Assembly: GCF_030063305.1 (NCBI RefSeq)
Contig: NZ_JASISV010000002.1
Coordinates: 62,001 to 126,000 of the forward strand
Origin: Salinibacterium sp. G-O1
GTDB taxonomy: Bacteria > Actinomycetota > Actinomycetes > Actinomycetales > Microbacteriaceae
Direction: 5' to 3'
DNA: 64,000 nucleotides
This document shows positions 1-7,591 of this stretch, piece after piece. A program made the translations under genes and the position numbers. Below the pieces are notes generated by a model. That model did not search any database, was not told the DNA's origin, and saw only the letters and a list, made by a program, of their open reading frames with translations. Each line of letters opens with the position of its first letter. Positions within the stretch are counted from its first letter, which is position 1.

Positions 1-1725
1 AGCGAGTTCGAAGCCTCATTTGTGGACAACCCTCCGGACGTTCCCGTTGGCCTCCTGGAACCGAAGATGAGCGCCAAGGCGTTCGCGACATCAAAGGTTG
101 ACTGGAACCCGCTCGCGGTGCGGGACATCTACGGGGACTCCGTACTGGACGACCTCATCAGCGTCAACGCTGACGACACCATTGCGTGGTTTGTAATCGA
201 GACCATTGCCGACCTGCGCTGGGGCGACATACCGTCGCTTCGCGCGACTGACTACACCCTCGTAGCTTTGTACCTTGATCGTGCCCAAGGCCTCCTCTAC
301 GTCCACTGTTCTGACACGAAGCACGGCCTCGATGACGTCGTGGAGGCTGTGCTTGGGCACGAACCGAGACCGCTCAGCGGGTACGAGACTTTCAAGGTCT
401 TCTCGAATCTCAACCGACTTATTCCCACTAACATTGGGCTTCTCGACGCCCGTGATCGTGACAAGCGGTTCTCTATGCATGTCGGAAGTGACGTGGAGAC
501 GGCGCTGACGGAGGCTGAGCGCACGCACAAGACCAACACGCACGTCGCAGCCAAAGCCTTCGAAGACGGTGAACGCGTGTCCATCGCTGCGTCACTCTCG
601 GGTAGATTCTGGTCGATGCGCACCGCGCCTAACCTCGCCGAGTGGCGAACCTGGTGCCAGCAGCAAGGAACCAAGCTGCGTGACGGCAGCGTCGACGTTC
701 ACTCGCTTTTCCGATCCATGATCATCCCTGTTGACGTGAAGGAGCGACCAGCCCTCCCGATCCTCGGGATGGAGTGGCCTTGGGACCTCTACCTGGGAAA
801 TGGCACATCCTCCAGACTCAGCTACAAGGATTCAAGCGTTCTAATCACCGATGCTGAGTTCAGGATTGATGACTATCGCACCAGTGGCCCGCTCCACTTC
901 TCCATCCAGACCCCAGCCTGGGAACTGAGCTATGAGGGACAGTTCGGCCCTAATGGTCTGCACTATCGGGCGCTAGGCGATGAGGCAGAGGTCGTCGGAT
1001 GGCGGGACGCGAAGACGCCCTTCTCCTCCTGGCTCAACAACCACAAGCCAACGCTTTTCTTGTCTGGAGATCGCATGATAACCGGTGATGATCGGCTTCT
1101 GGCACCGCGGACCGAACTGCCTCCATACCCTCGCGAACAGTTTCGAGCGCTTGACTGGGTGGGCAATGGCGTCGATATCACGGTGGAATCGCAAGGAGTC
1201 GAGCGCAAGACGAACTCAATCCAGGCCTACATGGCCCGATACCTTTCGGAGAACCAGACCTTCGACGCCCTCATCGATGACGACCGTTCAGGTGAAGCAG
1301 CTGATCTCGTGGGCATCCGTGTCTACAAGGGCGATCTTCACGTCACACTGGTGCATTGCAAGTACTCTTCCGCGACTACTGCGGGCGCACGCCTCGCTGA
1401 CTTGTATGAGGTCTGCGGCCAGGCGATGCGAGGAGCGCGGTGGCGTGATAACGGCGCTCTGCCGTTGCTTGAGCATCTCGATCGCCGGGCACAGGCCTAT
1501 TCGCGAAGGACTGGAGGCAGCCCGTTCGAGATCGGCGACCGAGAAGCCCTGTTCCGAATCCGGCAGCAAGCGCCGCAGCTATTCCCGCGCGTCTCAACCG
1601 TCATCGTGCAGCCAGGCCTCAGCATCAGTGCATCTTCGGACGAGCAGCTTCGGCTGATCGCTGGTGCCGCCTCATACGTGCAGAGTGTTACCAAAGGTAG
1701 CTTCGATGTTTACGCCTCCGACTGA
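1..1725 (+). CDS. C-terminal part of a large defence-type protein with a PD-(D/E)xK-like nuclease motif (5' end outside window)
   Basis: The frame is open from the first base of the window, so the true start lies upstream and only the last 574 residues are visible. Around residues 420-456 there is an acidic stretch (DDDRSGEAADLV) followed by a strand ending in HCKYS. That is the D...E/D...K layout of a restriction-like nuclease fold. This tail resembles the C-terminal regions of long DEAD/DEAH-helicase-type proteins in bacterial defence islands, but no helicase motifs are visible here because the N-terminus is missing. Its neighbours (DprA, AlbA_2, IetAS- and Gabija-type genes) support a role in defence. 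The helicase link is inferred from memory of similar tails, not seen. An unusual stand-alone nuclease is the main alternative. Confidence 0.6.
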   Translation, partial: SEFEASFVDNPPDVPVGLLEPKMSAKAFATSKVDWNPLAVRDIYGDSVLDDLISVNADDTIAWFVIETIADLRWGDIPSLRATDYTLVALYLDRAQGLLYVHCSDTKHGLDDVVEAVLGHEPRPLSGYETFKVFSNLNRLIPTNIGLLDARDRDKRFSMHVGSDVETALTEAERTHKTNTHVAAKAFEDGERVSIAASLSGRFWSMRTAPNLAEWRTWCQQQGTKLRDGSVDVHSLFRSMIIPVDVKERPALPILGMEWPWDLYLGNGTSSRLSYKDSSVLITDAEFRIDDYRTSGPLHFSIQTPAWELSYEGQFGPNGLHYRALGDEAEVVGWRDAKTPFSSWLNNHKPTLFLSGDRMITGDDRLLAPRTELPPYPREQFRALDWVGNGVDITVESQGVERKTNSIQAYMARYLSENQTFDALIDDDRSGEAADLVGIRVYKGDLHVTLVHCKYSSATTAGARLADLYEVCGQAMRGARWRDNGALPLLEHLDRRAQAYSRRTGGSPFEIGDREALFRIRQQAPQLFPRVSTVIVQPGLSISASSDEQLRLIAGAASYVQSVTKGSFDVYASD

Positions 1726-1837
1726 TGGGTAATTCGTGAAGGTTGTGCATGGACAACGAGACCGACACGCGGTTGTGCTCCGTCCGTTCTCGGGTGCGCA
1801 ATCGTTTTCAGTTAGCCGCGTTGAAACGGATGAGTGA

Positions 1838-2845
1838 TTACCGACCTCGTGAATTGATTGTCTGACCCGTCCGCACCGTTTCTGTTTGAACTGCTTGCGT
1901 CAGTTCTACTTGGCGGTGGTTGTTTTTGTCGCTGCCGGTGAGCCTTATGACGTCTCCGGAACTTGCGACCAGACGGGCACGTCCGTCCTGAAGAAGGGTA
2001 TTGGAGCCATAGCTGGCGGCACTCGTCACGGGGCCAGGAACCGCACCGACTGAGCGACCAAGCTCCGCTGCTTCGTCGGCGACACGCAGCGATCCTGATC
2101 GCGCGCCCGCCTCAACGATCACCGTTGTCGAGGAGAGCGCGGCCATAATCCGGCCACGATCGAGAAAACGCTGCCGTGTTGGTGCAACACCCGGTGCAAC
2201 CTCAGAGACGAGGAGACCTTGTTGCTCAATACGCGCAAACAGATCCGCGTGTCCGGCAGGGTATGCGCGATCGACCCCACCCGCGAGGACTGCAATCGTT
2301 CTTCCACCGGTCGCCAGCGCCGACTGGTGTGCGACTGCTTCGATACCGTAGGCACCGCCAGCGACAACGACACGGCCACTGAGCGCGAGGTCACTGGCGA
2401 GTTCAATCGCCATGTGGTCCCCATACGCGGTGGAGGCGCGCGCACCGGTCAGCGTGATGCGGTCGGCGAGAGGCTTGGCCAGCAGCGCAGTCTCGCCACG
2501 CGTCCAAAGTGCATATGGTGTGCGTGCTCCGAGATCGTTGAGGGCGACTGGCCAATCCTTCTCACCCGGAATAAGGACCCGGAGGCCTTGTCGCTCGAAG
2601 GCCGCCATCTGTGTGGCCAAGGTGTCGGCGCTGCTCACAGCGTGCAAGCGTTCGCGCCATACTGCCGCTGCGATTTGGTCGAGGCCGGGCACCGTGCCGT
2701 CAGCATCAGCGAGGCGGAGCAGTTCTACAGCGCCGACTCGGCCAAGGAGACCACCGGTCGTTTGATCATTCGGTGCAGCCACGATTGAGAGAACGGTTCG
2801 CGCGCTCCGCTCGTCGTGCGCGAGCGAGGAGAGGGAAGTCATCAT
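1838..2845 (-). CDS. dprA: Accessory DprA/Smf family protein
   Basis: DprA proteins have a Rossmann-like fold that binds single-stranded DNA; the chromosomal version loads RecA during transformation. The 335-residue protein keeps the family layout: TLTGARAS near residue 130, VVAGGAYGIEAVAH in the middle, then AVLAGG, SEVAPG, DRGRIMAAL and SGSLRVA. Several signature positions differ from the canonical form: GGAYGIEA instead of SGLARGIDA, RGR instead of RNR, and SGSLRVA instead of SGSLxTA. This suggests a divergent accessory paralogue rather than the housekeeping gene. The start is ATG with AAGGAG just upstream. The small membrane-protein gene at 3033 is transcribed divergently about 190 bp away, and a remnant of a second dprA with the same leader lies at 3502-3558. 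The position in a defence island suggests nucleic-acid sensing, which is inference. Confidence 0.85.
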   Translation of the reverse strand: MMTSLSSLAHDERSARTVLSIVAAPNDQTTGGLLGRVGAVELLRLADADGTVPGLDQIAAAVWRERLHAVSSADTLATQMAAFERQGLRVLIPGEKDWPVALNDLGARTPYALWTRGETALLAKPLADRITLTGARASTAYGDHMAIELASDLALSGRVVVAGGAYGIEAVAHQSALATGGRTIAVLAGGVDRAYPAGHADLFARIEQQGLLVSEVAPGVAPTRQRFLDRGRIMAALSSTTVIVEAGARSGSLRVADEAAELGRSVGAVPGPVTSAASYGSNTLLQDGRARLVASSGDVIRLTGSDKNNHRQVELTQAVQTETVRTGQTINSRGR

Positions 2846-3032
2846 CGGGCTCCTTCACAGCCAGTCATCACTGTGGAGGTGAACAGAGCCGCCCTTTCCT
2901 ATGTCGTTGGTTCGGCGTACCCTTGGATCCAGGCGACACACTCAATGTTCGCCATCGCCCGCGCGATGGCATGACGGCCCCAGGGCAGTCCTCCAAGGTT
3001 CAACGTTGCCGAGCCATGAGAGGACCGTTGTC

Positions 3033-3419
3033 ATGTTTCGAATCATCTGGGTTATCAGCATTCACCTCCGCAACTTCATGCGCAGGTACATGCCGACCAA
3101 CATCCTGCTCGACGCGATTCGCACCCGCCGCGGGCTCAAGTGGGGCGTGCCCGCGATGCTCCTCGCCATCCCGTATCTCGTCGCCGCGAGTACCTGTACG
3201 GCGCTGATCGACGGGGGAGCGTCCCGCTGGCTCTACGTCGTTGCCCTTGTCTGCATCTGGAACGCGCTGAAGTTCATCGTGATCGGGCCTGTATCGGTTG
3301 TGGTTCTGCTTAAAGGGCGGAATGCGGAGGGGAGAGCCTGGCCGCGACAGCAGCCGCGTTCACCCCGATCGAGTAAAAAACTCTACGAACAGAACAAGCA
3401 GCTACTCCCGGAAACCTAA
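3033..3419 (+). CDS. Small two-helix membrane protein, copy 1 (often labelled sulfate permease-like)
   Basis: A 128-residue protein with an amphipathic basic N-terminus (RNFMRRYMPTNILLDAI), a helix at about residues 41-62, a second helix at about residues 68-93 and a basic hydrophilic tail. Relatives in Microbacteriaceae are commonly labelled sulfate permease, but the protein is far too small to be a SulP transporter and no function is established. The start was set at ATG 3033 because similarity to the second copy at 5229 begins there. The roughly 100 bases upstream are also shared by the two copies, including a GC-rich block (CGCCATCGCCCGCGCGATGG). It faces away from dprA across a shared intergenic region. 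A membrane effector controlled by the DprA-like protein is one hypothesis; nothing in the sequence proves it. Confidence 0.7.
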   Translation: MFRIIWVISIHLRNFMRRYMPTNILLDAIRTRRGLKWGVPAMLLAIPYLVAASTCTALIDGGASRWLYVVALVCIWNALKFIVIGPVSVVVLLKGRNAEGRAWPRQQPRSPRSSKKLYEQNKQLLPET

Positions 3420-3501
3420 GGAGCCGACTCCACCGGATCCAGGACACATCAATATCTCGCAAGAGCTGTCCGGTCGAGGGGGCGTTCGGCGCCGCAACAA
3501 C

Positions 3502-3558
3502 CTAGAGGGCCATGCGGGCGATGCGTTCATCGCGGCCAAGTTCGGAGAGTGCAGACAT
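3502..3558 (-). pseudogene. 5' remnant of a second dprA (first 18 codons, then stop)
   Basis: Read on the minus strand, an ATG at 3558 preceded by AAGGAG gives MSALSELGRDERIARMAL and then TAG. This matches the N-terminus of the intact DprA at 2845 (MTSLSSLAHDERSARTVL) residue for residue in spacing, with about half identical. The leader (GAAGGAGCC before the ATG) is also shared. No further dprA sequence is visible to the left, so the rest was deleted. Being so short, it was identified only by alignment to the neighbouring gene. A short leader peptide is an unlikely alternative. Confidence 0.6.
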
Positions 3559-3588
3559 CGGGAGGCTCCTTCGTGGTCAGAGATCACC

Positions 3589-3624
3589 GTGAAGGTGCGC
3601 GGTATCGACCTTCCGCTTGTCGTG
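3589..3624. repeat. 36-bp direct repeat, copy A (flanks AlbA_2 gene)
   Basis: The 36 bases starting GTGAAGGTGCGCGGTATCGA recur at 5067-5102 with two differences. Copy A lies just upstream of the dprA remnant; copy B lies upstream of the second membrane-protein gene. The AlbA_2 gene sits between them. The sequence belongs to the divergent intergenic region of an ancestral dprA/membrane-protein locus, so the repeats mark the edges of an inserted or recombined segment. Confidence 0.8.
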
Positions 3625-3756
3625 ATCCTGAACGACCTCGATCCATGCCCGCCCGGCCCCACCTGGCGGCCATCGTCGTCACAGAACGTCCGATGGGCAG
3701 CACTCCCTCGCGAACAAATCCTCGATACGAGCCATCTTGATGTCTATGTTTGTGGG

Positions 3757-4998
3757 CTAGTCATCTGCCTCGGGCGGCGCGGAAATCATATGCAAGTAAG
3801 TGATCCCGCCTTGATTCACGCAGTCTTCAGCCAGGTCATGAACTTGCCGATGGAAGTAGTCGTTGGATCCTGTCGCAGTGATCGTCGAGGTGACGGGGGT
3901 GAATCTCCGCAACGGCGTGGAGGCTCCGTCGTAGGTGAGGTTCGAGCCATCGACCGTGAGTATGGATAGCGGTTCGTTTCCAACCCATTCGACACCGACT
4001 CTCACTTCGTACTCGTCAGTGTGGAACACATCCGCTGTCGCGCGGATCAAAGCCATGAAGTCGGCTACTGCTCCTTCGATGCCGCGGCCCTCGACCTGCC
4101 ATCCGTCAAAGTAGCCGTCAGCGCTCTTTCGGTGTCCGCCGAGCGCGAATGCCAAACTCACGGACCCATCATGGTGCACACTCGCGCAGGCTTCCTGCCA
4201 TCGTTGACTGCCAGTCGCGGCGTTGACAGCAGTCCAGCGGCGTAGCCCCGGGCGTGGGTTGAGATAGTCGATGTTCTCGACCGGGTGGATGCCGCTGCGG
4301 TTCGAGTAGGTAAGCGTGATTTCCCGTGCGCGTTCGAAGACCTTCCGCACCACGCCGCGGTCCGGGCGGGCGAGCACTGGGATGCGCGGATGCGCGGCGG
4401 CGATTAACCATGCCCTTCCAGAGGTGTCGTGTTCCTCAACGGACTCTCTGTAGAGGCCGTCGAGAGCGTCCGTGGCACGTAGCCGCTCGTTGAACCGCGC
4501 ACGATACATGGCCTCGATCTGCCGCTCTTTCATCCATGCGGTGTCCGCGTCGTTGCGGATGGGTGCGCCGAAGTAGTCATTCTTGTAGATCAGATGCGGG
4601 CCATCCACGCTTGCCGGAACGCTCACGGCAACGGCTCGGGTATTGATTCCGAGCCGATGGATTTCTATGCCGAACACTGGCGGGACGATCGCTGTGACGG
4701 CCACACTTCGATAGGCACGTTCATGCCCTTCGCTGAACTCGCCAGTGTCTGCGCGGCCAGTTGCTACCTTCTGATTCTCCTTGACTCCATAGACGATCAT
4801 TCCGCCGCCGCTGTTTGCCATTGCGGCGATGTCCTTGGGGACATCAGTTTGCGAGAGGTTCTTGATCGGGGGAAGCTCCGACTTCCAGTCCAGATCGTCA
4901 GTTTCGACCGCACCGGCCGCAACCGCGGCGTTAAGGATCTCGTCGGTAAGTATGCTCGGCGGCAGCCCGAGCGCGCGGTGCAGCGGAGTGAAGCTCAT
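3757..4998 (-). CDS. AlbA_2 (Schlafen-like) putative DNA-binding protein
   Basis: A 413-residue protein with an AlbA_2 domain at about residues 30-150: an acidic-aromatic start (ETDDLDWKSELPP), DIAAMANSGGGMIVYGVKE, and the later GPHLIYKNDYFGAPIRND segment typical of this fold. AlbA_2 domains bind nucleic acids and occur in transcription regulators and in bacterial and eukaryotic Schlafen proteins. Residues after about 170 match no family I recognise. It is transcribed against its neighbours and flanked by the two 36-base direct repeats, so it looks like a separately acquired unit. A role in phage defence is suggested by context only; a transcription regulator is the alternative. Confidence 0.75.
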   Translation of the reverse strand: MSFTPLHRALGLPPSILTDEILNAAVAAGAVETDDLDWKSELPPIKNLSQTDVPKDIAAMANSGGGMIVYGVKENQKVATGRADTGEFSEGHERAYRSVAVTAIVPPVFGIEIHRLGINTRAVAVSVPASVDGPHLIYKNDYFGAPIRNDADTAWMKERQIEAMYRARFNERLRATDALDGLYRESVEEHDTSGRAWLIAAAHPRIPVLARPDRGVVRKVFERAREITLTYSNRSGIHPVENIDYLNPRPGLRRWTAVNAATGSQRWQEACASVHHDGSVSLAFALGGHRKSADGYFDGWQVEGRGIEGAVADFMALIRATADVFHTDEYEVRVGVEWVGNEPLSILTVDGSNLTYDGASTPLRRFTPVTSTITATGSNDYFHRQVHDLAEDCVNQGGITYLHMISAPPEADD

Positions 4999-5066
4999 GC
5001 CCCAAGGATAGGGATGACCACCGACGTGGGGTCACGCAGACCTGAAAGTGAGCGGTGGGCAAGGCG

Positions 5067-5102
5067 GTGAAGGCGCGCGGTATCGATCTTCCGCTTGTCG
5101 TG
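5067..5102. repeat. 36-bp direct repeat, copy B
   Basis: Second copy of the 36-base repeat at 3589-3624, differing at two positions. After it the sequence continues into the leader of the second membrane-protein gene, in the same order as the leader of copy 1 (GGTTCGGCGTACCC at 2909 compared with GGTCAGGCGCACCC at 5102). Confidence 0.8.
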
Positions 5103-5228
5103 GGTCAGGCGCACCCTTGTGGGAAAGGCGACTACATTCAAAGTTCGCCATCGCCCGCGCGATGGCACGACAGCGCCCGGGCAGTCCATCAAGTTTCTTC
5201 GTCGCCGGACCACGAGAGGACTGTTGCG

Positions 5229-5576
5229 GTGCTTCGAATCATATGGATCGCCAGCTTCCACATCCGGCAATTCATGCGCCGGTACATGCCGACGAACATC
5301 CTGCTCAACGCCATACGCACCCGCCGCGGCCTCAAGTGGGGCGTCCCTGCGATGCTGCTCGCTCTGCCGTACCTCTACGTTGCGAGCGTCTGTGCCGCAC
5401 TCATCGACAACGGGGGTCCCGGGTGGCTCTACCTCATCGCCCTCGTCTGCGTCTGGAACGCGCTCAAGTTTGTGTGGATCGGGCCGGTGAGCGTTGGCTT
5501 GCTCGTACGAACGCGGGCCGCGGAAAGCCGGGATGCGCATGCTTCTCGTCCCCAGCGCTCGTCTGCTTCGGCATAG
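5229..5576 (+). CDS. Small two-helix membrane protein, copy 2
   Basis: A 115-residue paralogue of the protein at 3033. The first 95 residues align without gaps and most positions are identical (MRRYMPTNIL, IRTRRGLKWGVPAMLLA, WNALKF, IGPVSV). The C-terminal tail is different and shorter. The start is GTG 5229, placed by alignment with copy 1. The conserved leader block CGCCATCGCCCGCGCGATGG is present about 80 bases upstream. Its original divergent partner appears to be the dprA remnant at 3502-3558, now separated from it by the AlbA_2 gene. The strong conservation of the helices relative to the tail suggests selection on the membrane part. Function unknown. Confidence 0.68.
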   Translation: MLRIIWIASFHIRQFMRRYMPTNILLNAIRTRRGLKWGVPAMLLALPYLYVASVCAALIDNGGPGWLYLIALVCVWNALKFVWIGPVSVGLLVRTRAAESRDAHASRPQRSSASA

Positions 5577-5801
5577 CGCAAGGGCCACATTTGCACGCGA
5601 CGGCTTCGATCGCTTGGGCGACGATCGACGCGTACGGTCGGGCTGAAATCTCGTGCGTGTCGGTCTGGTCATTTAGCGCTCCCAACAGCCGACGAATCTA
5701 TATCGTTCTGAGAACACCTTGGCCGCTCAGACGCAAATCCCGGGTCGGGTTGTCGGAGGTCACCGGTAGTGTCCGAGCACACGAGCGAACAGGAAGAACC
5801 T

Positions 5802-6512
5802 ATGTCATCCGATCAGTACCGCTTCCCCGTTGCGGTCTCGCAGCTGAGCGAACAAGACTCACGCGAATCACAGAACGCGCGCGCTATCGCCTGGCTTCTG
5901 GCGCAGAACGGCGGGCAGATTGTTGTTGTAACGCCGCAGAAGCAGTTCGAGGGGGCGAGCCTCAAACGCCTCGTCGCGCGCGCAGACACCATCCACCTCA
6001 CATGGCGAGCATTTTCCCCGGGGTCGCTCGCTCACCGTCGCGTCATCTACGCCTGGCCAGATCGCCAGCACCTAAACGACCTCTGGGGTGTCGATGCCGA
6101 CGCACTTGTCGTCATCGAATGGGGAGAGGCCGAAACCGCGACGTGGATCGAAGACGTGCGACCAGTAGGGCTCCTCAACGGCCGCACGGAGCAGCCATCA
6201 ACCCAATCCGATTCTGAGGCGGCGGTCGCGACACTGCCGAACGGCGTCGAGGAGATCCTCGAACACATTGCCGATTGGGCCGCCGGGTACGACTCCGGTC
6301 TGAAGTGGAACGAGGAAGACAAACTCAAGGCCGACATGATGAACTGCCCAGAGCGCTGGGTGTCGGTCACAGTTGACCAGGTCCGCGCCAAATGCCGGGC
6401 GTTGAAGATGCGACCCAACGACGTCGACACGGTCGCTGGCTTCCTGCAACGACGCAAGGACGGCCACAGGTTCAACGTGAGGAGCTCCTACCGGGACTTC
6501 CGTTTCGCGTAG
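5802..6512 (+). CDS. Unrecognised protein upstream of IetAS
   Basis: A 236-residue soluble protein I do not recognise. The ATG at 5802 is preceded by AGGAAG at a good distance, better than the in-frame GTG at 5769. The N-terminal half (about residues 1-125) alternates short strands and helices (QIVVVTPQKQ, ADTIHLTWRA, HRRVIYAWPD, DALVVIEWGE), suggesting a Rossmann-like or nuclease-related alpha/beta domain. The C-terminal half (about residues 150-236) is helical and basic and ends in RSSYRDFRFA. It is 110 bases upstream of the AAA ATPase gene on the same strand, so it may share a promoter with the IetAS pair, but it could be independent. Confidence 0.6.
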   Translation: MSSDQYRFPVAVSQLSEQDSRESQNARAIAWLLAQNGGQIVVVTPQKQFEGASLKRLVARADTIHLTWRAFSPGSLAHRRVIYAWPDRQHLNDLWGVDADALVVIEWGEAETATWIEDVRPVGLLNGRTEQPSTQSDSEAAVATLPNGVEEILEHIADWAAGYDSGLKWNEEDKLKADMMNCPERWVSVTVDQVRAKCRALKMRPNDVDTVAGFLQRRKDGHRFNVRSSYRDFRFA

Positions 6513-6622
6513 CGCGCCCGCATGGGCTCGGAGCGTTGCTCGTGCGCCTCCAGTCACAGGAATCGGGAACCGATACCATGAGAGCAATCGACGATACGCA
6601 ATAGTGGGGGAGGAGGTGCACC

Positions 6623-7591
6623 ATGGCAGGACTCGGACAGCACATCACCGCGATGGTGCGCAGCCATGCGTCTGGTGACGAAGCAAGTTTCTACTCTGTG
6701 GCTCTTCAGATCGCTGCGCGAGAAGCCAAGGCGGGCCACCACGTGCTGGCCAACGACATCAAAAAGGCCGTTGATGCTTCTCGCGAGCGTGCGCCGCTTG
6801 GTAATGTCACGACTCTTGCGCAGCCGCGCGGCGAAATTGCCGAGCTAGTCGAAGCGACGCATCCCGACGTCCACTTGCGTGAACTGGTTGCTACCCCTGA
6901 TCTCGTTGCTCAGATCAAGCAGGTCCTGGCTGAGCAACGGCAGAGGAAGAACCTTCTTGATCATGGGTTCACTCCTGCGCACCGGTTGCTACTCGAAGGT
7001 CCGCCCGGAACGGGAAAGACCATGACGGCGGCCGTGCTCGCGACTGAACTGTCATTGCCGATGTTCACGATCCGGCTCGATAGCCTGTTGAGCAAATTCA
7101 TGGGTGAGACCGCCAGTAAACTCCGGCTGGTCTTCGATGCCGTAGCACAGCGCCGCGCGGTTTACCTCTTTGACGAGTTCGACGCACTCGGCGGCGATCG
7201 GTCCGGAAACGACGTCGGCGAAGCTCGCCGTATCCTGAACTCGTTTCTCGTCTTCCTCGAAGAAGCAAGCCCCGAATCTCTCGTCCTCGCCGCGACCAAC
7301 CACCGTGCGATCCTTGACAAAGCACTCTTCCGCCGGTTCGACGCAGTTCTTACCTATGCGCTGCCCGACGCACGTCAAGCCGCAGCGGTCATCAAGGCTC
7401 GACTCGGCACGCTTGCTAGCGGAACCAGCCTGGCGAAGCTGGGAGATTACACGTCCGGTCTCAGCCATGCTGAACTGGTCAAAGCAGCTGAGACAGCAGC
7501 GAAGACTGTGCTGATGCGTGGCGAGCGCGCTGTGGGGCGTGAAGATCTGATCGTGGCCTTGACCGCGCGTCGAACGGCGAGCCTTGGCTGA
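6623..7591 (+). CDS. ietA: AAA+ ATPase of an IetAS-type defence pair
   Basis: A 322-residue AAA+ ATPase. Walker A is GPPGTGKT at residues 126-133, Walker B is YLFDEFDALG at about 176-185, sensor 1 is LAATNH near 226, and the arginine-finger/pore region LDKALFRRFD follows. The N-terminal 100 residues are helical. The start is ATG with an excellent GGGAGGAGG ribosome site. It overlaps the subtilisin-like protease gene by eight bases, indicating coupled translation. An AAA ATPase paired with an S8 protease is the IetAS arrangement, first described as a plasmid-stability pair in Agrobacterium and later as an antiphage module. The ATPase probably controls or feeds the protease; that is family-based inference. 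Confidence 0.83.
   Translation: MAGLGQHITAMVRSHASGDEASFYSVALQIAAREAKAGHHVLANDIKKAVDASRERAPLGNVTTLAQPRGEIAELVEATHPDVHLRELVATPDLVAQIKQVLAEQRQRKNLLDHGFTPAHRLLLEGPPGTGKTMTAAVLATELSLPMFTIRLDSLLSKFMGETASKLRLVFDAVAQRRAVYLFDEFDALGGDRSGNDVGEARRILNSFLVFLEEASPESLVLAATNHRAILDKALFRRFDAVLTYALPDARQAAAVIKARLGTLASGTSLAKLGDYTSGLSHAELVKAAETAAKTVLMRGERAVGREDLIVALTARRTASLG

Larger units (their letters stand above)
3420..3756. other. Gap without an intact gene; holds the dprA remnant and one long direct repeat
   Basis: This stretch contains the short dprA remnant on the minus strand and the first copy of a 36-base direct repeat. Otherwise I see no start-codon/ribosome-site combination leading to a credible protein. 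It looks like the junction between copy 1 and the damaged copy 2 of the dprA/membrane-protein locus. Confidence 0.5.

Noticed and set aside
3033-5576. The two small membrane proteins as sulfate permeases
   Set aside because: They are about 115-128 residues with two helices; SulP or CysTW-type permeases are several times larger and carry motifs not seen here.
5048-6217. 389-codon plus-strand frame across the second membrane protein and the following gene
   Set aside because: It runs through two better-supported genes in other frames and its product is Arg/Pro/Ala-rich with no domain.
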